From the NCBI GenBank assembly GCA_003339415.1, contig PDHQ01000279.1:11968-45042 (forward strand): DNA of 33,075 nt. Reading direction: 5' to 3'. Below are positions 20,137 to 30,564 of the stretch, one piece after another (within the stretch, counting starts at the first letter, position 1; each line of letters starts with the position of its first letter). This DNA comes from Ophiocordyceps camponoti-saundersi (nom. inval.) (taxonomy: Eukaryota; Ascomycota; Sordariomycetes; Hypocreales; Ophiocordycipitaceae). The translations under genes and the position numbers were made by a program. The notes under the pieces are model-generated. The model was given only the letters and a program-made list of their open reading frames with translations, did not search any database and was not told the DNA's origin.

Positions 20137-21346
20137 AGGCTACCTGAGCGCATGACTGCATTGCTGCGTATATGCTGTGCGAAGGATGATGGAAAGCCGA
20201 CTTGAGGATTGTCATGCCAGCTTCTCGGACGAATGTCACATATTCTCCTTGTCTGGGGCGTTTTCTTTTTTCAAGCGACGGTCACAGACGGCTGCCACTC
20301 GGGGAGAAACGTTAGGGTCTCTTTACTCCTAGGGCTTCCCACGACCCTGGTCTTTTCATTCAGTGGGAGGAGCTTCGACAGGGGAGGTTTTGATGACGAA
20401 TGAACGCTGCTGTTTTGGGTTGCAACGAAACAAGGGGGGGGGATGCAGAGTAGAGTACATGTGTAAGTGTGTGTGTGTGTGCTGGATGACCCCCTCCATC
20501 TTCTCATTATCCCATGGCTCATACTGAGGATATAAAGCCTGGTATATGCATCTGAGGACTTGGAGGGTTGCATGATGCCTCCTTCTGCAGGCACAGTCTC
20601 TCCCCTCTCCCCCCCTGGATAAAGTGACAGGTTACCAACGAGAAAAAAGCCGCATCTTATACGCATCTTATACGCATGTATCCGTATGTATGAACGGAAT
20701 GTGCATTGTAGATGGAGATACACAAGTCCGCACTACTGCACTCAGCGTCGCTGAGCAGCGGCCCCTGACCGTTGAAGGAGAGGCCGAAAATCCGGCTATA
20801 AGGGTTCTCCGTCGTGGAGAATATCGTATTGACCGTCTTCGTTGCCTGATTCGGGGTCTTTGTCCGAAGACATGCGTCTAAAGGCTTCTATATGTTTCCA
20901 AGTGTTGTTCCTGAGTCGGAGCAGGGCAGGGGGATTATCGTGGGGATGCTTTGATTTACATGAGGCTCTTACACTTCGTCAACTATCATATCTCCTGATC
21001 CTAACGGTTTTACAAAGTTTCGAATACTTTTGGAGAGTAGCACCAATATCAGGTCAGAAATTCTGGTGCGTCAATATATCAGAGGAAGAATAACTCTTGT
21101 CGTGCCGTGGTTCCCGGGGCAGGGTCGGGGTGCCGGGGAGGAGTATAGGGTAGGGAACTCCACAACGGGATGGGGGCGGACCACCAGATATCCGAGGCCT
21201 CCTCAATTCACATCAAACACTTGGGGGGCGGGAGGCTTGCTCTCCAAAGCAGAGCCGGCTCGGTGTCTTAGACAAAAACCGTTGATGGCCCTCCCGTCGA
21301 AGAAACAGCATCGTGACCTCGATTTGAAGCAGATCCGCAGAGAGCC

Positions 21347-22263
21347 ATGTGGCCAAATCGACCAAGTCATCGGACGATAGGCGAGGCGCCGGCGGTCGTG
21401 CGGGTCAGAGGCCTGCAGACGACGATCCAGGGCCCGCACGACGCCTGGGGCAGACATGGAAGGCTCCAGCCCATGCTGATGTCGGCCGAGGTCTCGCTGG
21501 AGGGGGCCTTCGCCCACAGCTCGTCACGGGACACCCTCGCCGTCGACACCGTTCACTACGGCCAGCTGAGCAAGGCCATACGCGCCAGCGTCGAGCGCTT
21601 GTCGCCGCCGCCGCAGGAAGCCGGACCGTTGACCTTGTTCTCCGTCCTGACTCACGTGTGGCGTGACATCGTCGACGGCGGCGGCGACGGCGTTGACGTC
21701 CGCTTACGCGACGCCGGAGCCGTGAGCTGTCTCGGGCTGACGGCGTTTCTTCCCAAGGCGTCGCTGCTGGGCGACGGCATCAGCCTCACCATGATGGGGC
21801 CCGTGGAGAGCTCGGCGACGAGCGTGGCGTGCACGCTTGGTCTGCACGCCTTGAGAGTGCCGACGCTCATTGGCATTAACGGCAATGAGCGGTTGGCCAG
21901 GCAGAGTGTTGTTGTCAGCGTCGAGATCGACAGCTTCGACGCCTCGGCTGATAACTATCACGGCCTCGAGACTAGGGTTGTTGAGGTGAGAGTCACAGCA
22001 GCTTCCTCCGTGTTTTCTACTCCGTTGACTCTCTCGCGACATAGGTAACATCGGCTTCGTCCTTTGGCACCCTGGAAGCCCTCGCCGCCCACCTCGTGAA
22101 AGTGGTCAGCCTTTACTTGAGGGCACAGCGGCTGGAACCCGCGGATGGGTCCGGGTCGCGTGTCACCATCATCGTTGAGAAGCCGATGGCGGTGCCCTTT
22201 GCCGACTCCCCGGCCGTGGAGCTGAGACTCAATACGAATGATGCACTGGGCGGACCCGGCTGA
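21347..22263 (+). CDS. Dihydroneopterin aldolase (FolB)-domain protein
   Basis: FolB-type protein; the family cleaves 7,8-dihydroneopterin to 6-hydroxymethyl-dihydropterin in folate synthesis. Exons: 21347-21985 and 22045-22263 (59-bp phase-0 intron), giving 285 residues. Two FolB-like halves are visible. The C-terminal half has GINGNERLARQ with the expected catalytic Glu (E181), SSFGTLEALAAHL across the intron, and VEKPMAVPFADSPAVEL with the expected Lys (K259). The N-terminal half (VVRVRGLQT, then DAWGR, HYGQLSKAI and LPKASLLGDG) aligns to the fold but lacks the Glu at the equivalent site. Fungal folate enzymes are usually the trifunctional FOL1; this free-standing protein has no pterin kinase or dihydropteroate synthase part, so it may be a paralogue with another role. 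The start is uncertain: MWPNRPSHRTIGEAP reads into the conserved part without an intron. It converges with the DUF3605 gene. Confidence 0.85.
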
Positions 22264-22415
22264 TTGGGCATGCCGAAGAAAGGAGAACAGTATTGCTACA
22301 AGGCAGAGGGAAAATGAGAAGAATATATCCAGATCTAGCCGAGAGCAATATCAAAATGATCTGCTCCAACTCGGATCACCATCTCACGCTTGAATCAGAT
22401 GGCAGGACTTTGGCG

Positions 22416-23174
22416 TCAAGAGCTTTGCTCTCTCAGATATTGCGGAACGTCGTTATCGGTGATGTGTCGGATAAAATCGGGGTCAGGATCAAACATCATG
22501 ACGTGAAAGTGTTGGATTTGGTCTATGGACCTGAGGGAGGACCAGTTCTTGAACCATATAACCTAGAGGTACATGTTTGGTGCGCACAAGCCAATCCTTG
22601 TCAGCGGACGGTGGAAGAGATGTCAAAACGGACGGGGACAAGAGCCTACGCGATCGGACGGGACATGAGAGCGGAATGTGTCCGACACAAAAACGTCAAC
22701 GTCGGCTCGGGCCGAGTCGGTCAATTGACCGGTTGTCGGATCCTCATCGAGCTGGAACTTTGTCCAGACGACGAGGTGAACGATACGGGGATCAATGCCA
22801 TATGGCCAGTCATTGAGGAGGATCTTGACATCGTCGCGGGGGAATTCGAAGGGCCGGCCGCGGGGGGCTACGGGGGGATCCGGCCAGCGCAGACGATGGC
22901 GGAGGAGGTATTCGGTGACGGAGCCATGACTCCCGGAGAGGGCGTGGATGAAGGCGCGGTAGCGGCGCAGGGCTAGAGGGCTGCGCTGGAAGAGGTCGAG
23001 CCGATTGGAGGCGACGAGTTGGCGGACTCGAGGCCAGTCGAGTATGTTGAAGGCGGATTCGGGGGAGCCGATGATGCGGCGGTCTTTGTCACTGAGATGA
23101 AGAAGGAAAGACGGACAGTCGACCGTCTTTTCGTCGTCGGGCACGTTGTAATGCCAGTAGGGGAGAGAGCCCAT
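22416..23174 (-). CDS. DUF3605 family protein, Gig1-like (N-acetylglucosamine-induced protein)
   Basis: Member of the fungal DUF3605 family, whose Candida albicans member Gig1 is induced by N-acetylglucosamine; molecular function unknown. Exons on the minus strand: 23174-22650 and 22562-22416, giving 223 residues. Family features: YWHYNVP at the start, NRLDLFQRSPLALRRYRAF, ILLNDWPYGIDPRIVHLVVW, and, only after splicing, SDR|VIWFKNWSSLRSI and QHFHVMMFDPDPDF. Reading straight through the donor (GTAGGC at 22649) gives a premature stop 10 codons later, so unspliced annotation would lose the conserved C-terminus. The acceptor is CTCTAG at 22563. No signal peptide or membrane helix is seen. The 3' end lies 152 bp from the FolB 3' end; the 5' end faces the UGPase gene across 668 bp. 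Confidence 0.9.
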
Positions 23175-23842
23175 GTTGTGTGTAGTAATGTATGGATGGA
23201 TGGATGGATGTAGCTGAGGTCGAGAGAGAACTTTTGCCCGCTAATCTGGACCACTCGATACTCCCTATCCCCTGTATCCCCTGCCTTCCCCCCCTTTTAG
23301 CCCCCCCTTTCTATCACCCCCTGATAAATGATGTTATTCACGGAAGAAAGGCCAAAAAAAATAGGGGTAAAATGGGCCGGGCGGCTCGTTGGCGAGGTTG
23401 GACGATGATTTATGTGCGTCCGATCAAAAGGAGGTCGTTATCTTTTGCCCTATTGCGATAGGTAGGTAGGGTACTAGCTGGAAGCTCGTGAGGCTCCATC
23501 TCGACGAAAATCATAATAAGCGGATACCTCGTCTTAGCGGGCGGGGACGGCAAGACGGGAGGTAGTCGGGTATGGCCGCGGGGATATTGGCTTAGCCGAA
23601 CAAGCACCACTCCAGTGACTCCACCTGCGAACCTCATTTTGCCCCGCCTCCGGCCCTTCTCCCCTCAACCCCGGACAGCTCCAAAAGGCCTCTCTCTCGC
23701 GCCCCCTTTTTCCTCGTCCCCTTGTCGATTCCGTCACTCAAGGCTTCTTTCTATCTCTATCTCTCTTGGTCTCTGTTTCTCTCTTTGAAGTCTCCCTAGA
23801 CCAACTCCAGTTCGCTCTACTCAATTGCTTTCCCTTCACACA
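23175..23842. promoter_or_regulatory. Divergent intergenic promoter region (DUF3605 / UGPase)
   Basis: 668 bp between two divergent start codons, so it should contain both promoters. A GGAT repeat lies near 23191-23209 next to the DUF3605 start. A CT-rich leader at 23745-23840 runs up to the upstream UGPase ATG. No other gene is supported. Confidence 0.6.
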
Positions 23843-26059
23843 ATGGCCGGTGTCAAAAGCGCTCTGCCCTCGCACCTGAGGCCTGCCGGTGATGGCAGCG
23901 ACGACAACGGCTTCGAGAGACGCCACCATGGCAAAACTCGTAGCCACATGGCAAGTCTCTTCGTTTTCACTCTGCCCCCTTCTACTTGCCGTCCTTCACA
24001 TCTCCATATCTCCGTTCTCTCTTTTTCTGTCCATCTCCCGCGCGGCCTTGTTCGTGACGCGTCCATAACTTGATCGGTTTGCCGCCTTGACCGTTTGTCG
24101 GTAGCAAAGAAAAAAAAAACCGTTCGACTTTGGCTGGGCGTGGGCCAACTCTGGCGCGAAATCCGGGGGCTTCGTTTTCGCGGCCGCCATCAGCTCGTTC
24201 GCTTGCCGCACCGGAGCTCCCCAACGCTGTTCGGTCGCGGATGTAACTTGGGACAAACGACATGCTGAACTGACGTCCTATGAACCCAAACCTTCTCACC
24301 GTTTTCCTATAAAGATGCCCTTTTACCTTCAACACCAACCCATCCTCCTCACAGCATCTCGGCAAAACAAGCTCCCCTCTTCCCCCACTCAGAGCTGATT
24401 CTCACACTTTCTCTTGACAACCACTCACCATGTCATCTTCCATGGCAAATACCAATGGGCTGACTGTCCGCGGCCAGGCGTTCGAGAATACGTCGACCAA
24501 TGTTGCCGCCGCCCAGATGCGCAACGCCCTGACCAACCTCGCCGAGACGGTCGAAGATCCCCAGCAGAAGAAGGTTCGTCGGCATTAGACACGACATTTT
24601 TGGACTTGCTGACGCGCGTCAAACAACAAGCTGTTCGAGACGGAGATGGACAACTTTTTCGCCCTGTTCCGCCGCTACCTCGATGACAAGGCCAAGGGAA
24701 ATGCTGTGTAGGCCTTGTTGTTTGCGCTCGGGATTTGTTTGCGCCTGGAAGGCTGACGTCGGCTGCAGTGACTGGGATCGCATCGCTCCGCCGGCTCAGG
24801 GCCAGGTGGTGGACTACGAAGACCTCGCCAACTCGGAGTCGGTCAAGTTCCTCAGCAAGCTCGCCGTGCTCAAGCTCAACGGTGGACTGGGCACGTCGAT
24901 GGGATGCGTCGGCCCCAAGTCGGTCATCGAGGTGCGCGACGGCATGTCGTTCCTCGACTTGTCGGTGCGGCAGATCGAGTACCTGAACCGCACGTACAAC
25001 GTCAACGTTCCCTTTATCCTGATGAACTCGTTCAACACAAACGACGACACGGCGGCCATCATCAAAAAGTACGAGGGCCACAACGTCGACATCCTGACGT
25101 TCAACCAGTCGCGCTACCCGCGCATCCTCAAGGACTCGCTGCTGCCGGTGCCCAAGGACTTTAAGTCGTCGATCGCGGAGTGGTATCCGCCCGGGCACGG
25201 CGACGTCTTCGAGTCGCTGTACAACTCGGGCATCCTGGAGAAGCTGCTGGCGCGCGGCATCGAGATCGTCTTCTTGTCCAACGTGGACAACCTGGGGGCG
25301 GTGGTGGATCTGCGCATCCTGCAGCACATGATCGAGACCAAGGCCGAGTACATCATGGAGCTGACCAACAAGACCAAGGCGGACGTCAAGGGCGGGACGA
25401 TTATCGACTACGAGGGATCGGTGCGGCTGCTGGAGATTGCGCAGGTGCCCAAGGAGCACGTGAACGAGTTCAAGTCGATCAAGAAGTTCAAGTACTTTAA
25501 CACAAACAACATCTGGCTCAACCTGCAGGCGATCAAGCGGGTGGTGGAGAACAACGAGCTGGGGATGGAGATTATCCCCAACGGCAAGACGATCCCGGGC
25601 GACAAGAAGGGCGAGTCGGACGTGTCCATCATCCAGCTGGAGACGGCGGTGGGCGCGGCGATCCGGCACTTTACCAACGCGCACGGGGTCAACGTGCCGC
25701 GGCGGCGGTTCCTGCCGGTCAAGACGTGCTCGGATCTGATGCTGGTCAAGTCGGACCTGTACACGCTCAAGCATGGACAACTGCAGATGAGCGCGGCCCG
25801 GTTCGGGGACGCGCCGCTGATCAAGCTGGGCAGCGACTTCAAGAAGGTGTCGGACTTTCAGAAGCGCATCCCGTCGATCCCCAAAGTGCTGGAGCTGGAT
25901 CACCTGACGATTACGGGGGCGGTCAACCTGGGCCGGGGGGTGACGCTCAAGGGAACCGTCATCATCGTGGCGACGGAGGGGAGCACGATTGACATTCCGC
26001 CGGGGTCGATTCTGGAGAATGTGGTGGTGCAGGGAAGTTTGCGTCTGCTGGAGCACTAG
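23843..26059 (+). CDS. ugp1: UTP-glucose-1-phosphate uridylyltransferase (UGPase), long form
   Basis: Cytosolic enzyme making UDP-glucose from UTP and glucose-1-phosphate, feeding glycogen, trehalose, glucan and galactose-nucleotide synthesis. Exons: 23843-23950, 24478-24573, 24631-24707, 24769-26059, giving 523 residues. What is seen: [17 protein letters not shown] nucleotide-binding loop (about residues 129-145), [32 protein letters not shown] and a C-terminal left-handed beta-helix stretch ([15 protein letters not shown] to [14 protein letters not shown]). Exon 1 ends HHGKTRSHM and joins [13 protein letters not shown], as I recall for related fungal UGPases. Intron 1 is unusually long (527 bp) with a GC donor (GCAAGT), and an alternative start at 24430 lies inside it. 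Introns 2 and 3 are 57 and 61 bp. It converges with UDP-galactopyranose mutase, a later enzyme of a linked route. Confidence 0.95.
24308..24477 (+). promoter_or_regulatory. Putative internal promoter and alternative first exon of UGPase
   Basis: Within intron 1 of the long form there is TATAAAG at 24308-24314, a pyrimidine-rich leader with CTCACAGCATC and CTCTTGACAACCACTCACC, and an ATG at 24430. From this ATG the frame reads [16 protein letters not shown] straight into AFENTSTN of exon 2 with no stop. A transcript starting here would encode a 503-residue form with exons 24430-24573, 24631-24707 and 24769-26059. It replaces the 36-residue N-terminus of the long form by 16 residues. The arrangement is seen; promoter use is inferred. 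Confidence 0.6.
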
Positions 26060-26642
26060 ATGGATGGTGGCCGGGGGGTTGGCAGAAAAGGAGGATTGTT
26101 TGTATGTATGTGCGTGCGTAGAAGCTGCCTTTCGACCTAAACTACTCCGTATTGGGAGGCAATTTTACCTACCTCTGACACTCACTTTCTACCTATACCC
26201 AGGTATATTGTTGTATGTATCCGTACATATGAATGAGAGACGTCAGATGGAAAGAGATGATGAGGGGGGGATGGCCAAGAGAGGGTCGAGAGTGAGTGTG
26301 CGCATGTCTGTATGGCGAGGGAGAGATGAGGAGAGGGAGTGGTGGGGGGGAAATGTGGCGATGCGGTAATCCGTCAATACCGCAGCTGAGATGATATATT
26401 ATTCATACATATCTGCACATACATATATGCATGGTGCATGCAAGATAGGCACCGAGATACACATAGGTACCTAAATATGTATATACTTATATAGGTATGT
26501 ATGTGATGCATGAACGGAGAATGACGATTGGAAAGGGGCGAAGCAAGGCGTTTCGAACTGCAGAGTGGAGATGAGAAGCTACCGCTAGGGCCGGGAAAAA
26601 AAAACATGGAAGAAACCGGGCACGGAGGCGGGAGATGGGAGG

Positions 26643-26648
<6 letters not shown>

Positions 26649-26679
<31 letters not shown>

Positions 26680-26700
26680 AGGGGGGGGGGGGGGAGGGGG
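26649..26700. repeat. Interrupted poly-G block
   Basis: A G run broken only by AA (26679-26680) and a lone A at 26695, followed by GA-rich repeats. Proline-only and glycine-only frames through it are artefacts. Confidence 0.9.
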
Positions 26701-27271
26701 GAAGGAACAGAGCGAGAGAGAGAGATAGACAGACAGATCGATAGAAAGAGAGAGAGGGGGGGAAAGGGGGGGGAGAGGAGAGGGGGCGTGAGAGTATGGC
26801 CAAGAGAGAGAGAAAGCAGACAGGCGGCGGGCAAGCTGAGCCGCGGGAGCAGGGAGAGGCGCTTGCTATCCAGCGAGCACTCGAGACGAGAGATGGAGAG
26901 GCGAACACGTACTGCGCCTCCTGGCCCGCCGTTCTGCAACCGGTGTGTGGCGCGTGCGAACCGAGCCGGAGGCAGCCGGTGCTTAGCTGTAGTCAGGTAC
27001 TTTTATACCTCAAGCAAGCCTGCAAGATACAACGAGCAGATAGCGGGAGCTGAAAAAGTCTGCTGCACGCTGCAGGCTCCCGACACTGGGGAGCAGGGGA
27101 ATCCTACAGCAGTCGTCACTTGGGTGCTCTCCGTAAGGCTGCTCGTGGCTGACGCACATGGCAGTCAATCAACACGGTTCGACCGTGACCTCATCGAGTC
27201 TGCTTACTTGGTACCGTATCCGTACATTCTCACACATTCATACTCCGTACAGCCAGCGGAAACCGACCCTG

Positions 27272-27304
27272 CCTAGGAGGTATGTACATATGTACCTACC
27301 TAGG
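27272..27304. repeat. Imperfect palindrome bounded by CCTAGG
   Basis: Both ends are CCTAGG; the inner arms are AGGTATGTACAT and ATGTACCT-ACCTAGG, centred on ACATATGT. Related CTACCTAGGTA sequences occur at 6942-6954 and 30549-30564. Confidence 0.7.
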
Positions 27305-28161
27305 GCTCGTAGGAATCGGCAGGGAAGAAGCCATAGCATCCCCTTCTGCTCAAGGTTCCTTCATGTGCCCCAGATGCCACGCATGCATATGTACATACAT
27401 ACGTCTGTATGATTATACGATATAGGTATTAATGTCCCATGTCATTCCCCCCCTACTGTCTTTTGATGGCGTCGAGAAAACAACTGAGCAAAGAAAAGGG
27501 GGGAATGAAAGGCGTCTTGAGGCGCAGGGGGAGACAGAGGCGCAAGGAGACCCAAGCCCTCGGGGGAAACCGATCTGCCCGCTCGCTGGCCGATCCCACT
27601 ACGGCTTATACCCATCATTCTCTTCGTCGTCTGTGATTTGTTTGCTCTTAGGTATAACCGTATCAGCAACTAGGGAGTCTCAACATCTGGCATTGCCAAC
27701 GTAAGGCATGTCCCGGTTCGTCTTCACCACTGCGGCCCGCAAATCGTTGCGCTGAAGCCGGACCAACCAGCCGGTTCCCGTACGAGACAGCCACCTCGTG
27801 TTATGATGTCAGCGTCAGAAGACATCGGGCCAACATCCGAGCCATGGTCGCTGTCTCACGCGTTGCAGCTGTCGCATCATCCTCGCCGTGTCATTGAACT
27901 GTCCCTCACTTTATAGAATTACATCCAACGAGAGGCATGGCGTGGCGAGCTCTGTAGGCCTCTATTGTCTCTATCCTCGACTTTCTCTCGCTGTTCCCAA
28001 TGTACCATTCCCGTGAGATCTAAACCAACGGCAGGTTTGGTTTTTCCCTGCCTCGTCGGATGCCGCGCGCGGCCCGAACCCTTGTCGCTCCCGCAATGCC
28101 CCTTAACGTCCCCCCAAATTGTTACGATGTCAGTCTTACACTATAGGACCCGTCATCTCCG

Positions 28162-30031
<1,870 letters not shown>

Positions 30032-30548
30032 GGTTACAGAGGTAGTTGAGGAAGGTTGAAGTCGGTGGAGGGAAGGCGATGTTGGCTAAGAGGCTCTCCG
30101 GCGACGAAGTGCCCTCGCAGGACAAGCAGCAGTCAAAGGCGGCGAACAATGAAGGGAAGCTGCTGCTGAAAAGGTTGGGATGTGCGCGGAAATTGTAGAC
30201 GGCGCTCCAGGGGAAAAAGGAGGTCGCTGTGGCGTGCCTAGAGGGGCGGCTCGGCGAGGGACTCGGTACTACCTCCCTCTGACAGGTGTATCTCTCCACC
30301 TATCACCGTGGCGAAGATACCTAGCGCGTGGGGTGAGGTACGCAAACGGGTATCGGCCGGGCCAATCCCCCTTTTGGATTAGGGAGCAAGCCGCCGAAGC
30401 GCTCCCGTAGCGCAGGGAAAGGGGTTTCAGCGGGCTTGAGAGTGGCTCGCTAGCACTAACCCTCCACCTCCGAGAAGCCCCCTTCTGGTGAGCCAACAAG
30501 TTCCGTGAACGGAACCTCCCGAGAGCCATGACCTACCTACGAGCCACT

Positions 30549-30564
30549 ACCTACCTAGGTAGGT
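30549..30564. repeat. Perfect 16-bp palindrome ACCTACCTAGGTAGGT
   Basis: The sequence equals its own reverse complement. A half copy, ACCTACCTAC, is 18 bp upstream at 30531-30540. Shorter versions occur at 6942-6954 and 27294-27304, so it is a dispersed intergenic element. No function can be assigned. Confidence 0.85.

Larger units (their letters stand above)
17270..21346. other. Long gene-poor region
   Basis: About 4.1 kb with no supported gene on either strand. Contents: (CA)n repeat near 17869-17897, an overlapping double TACGGATA at 18545-18558 and a reverse copy at 18711-18718, the N gap with its flanking repeat at 19891-20136, a GT repeat near 20466-20480 and a reverse TACGGATA at 20679-20686. 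Base composition is intermediate and frames are short with mixed codon use. The 3' end should hold the FolB-gene promoter. A lineage-specific gene, lncRNA or decayed mobile element cannot be excluded. Confidence 0.6.
26060..28161. other. Convergent intergenic region (UGPase / UDP-galactopyranose mutase)
   Basis: 2.1 kb between two convergent genes, longer than needed for 3' untranslated regions. It holds TACGGATA in reverse at 26218-26225 and 27217-27224, TACTCCGTA at 26143-26151 and 27241-27249, a TATG/TACATA-rich stretch at 26395-26515, the poly-G block at 26649-26700, GA repeats to 26815, and an imperfect palindrome at 27272-27304. No coding region is supported on either strand. Confidence 0.65.

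Noticed and set aside
22623..22650. DUF3605 protein ending at the stop near 22623
   Set aside because: This stop is read only if the intron is retained; splicing adds the conserved WFKNW and HFHVM part.
22293..22976. 227-codon plus-strand frame over the DUF3605 gene
   Set aside because: It runs antisense across exons and intron of a gene with clear family motifs. Kept only as possible antisense RNA, not as a CDS.
24425..26056. 543-codon open frame antisense to the UGPase gene
   Set aside because: It mirrors the C/G-rich third positions of a well-supported gene; its protein is Arg/His/Asp-rich without any domain.
27165..27195. GGTTCGA-containing stretch as a tRNA T-arm
   Set aside because: No matching acceptor stem, anticodon arm or A-box at the right spacing on either strand.
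30300..30540. Hairpin-rich stretch as a tRNA or other known structured RNA
   Set aside because: Stems are isolated and do not form a cloverleaf or any family I recognise.
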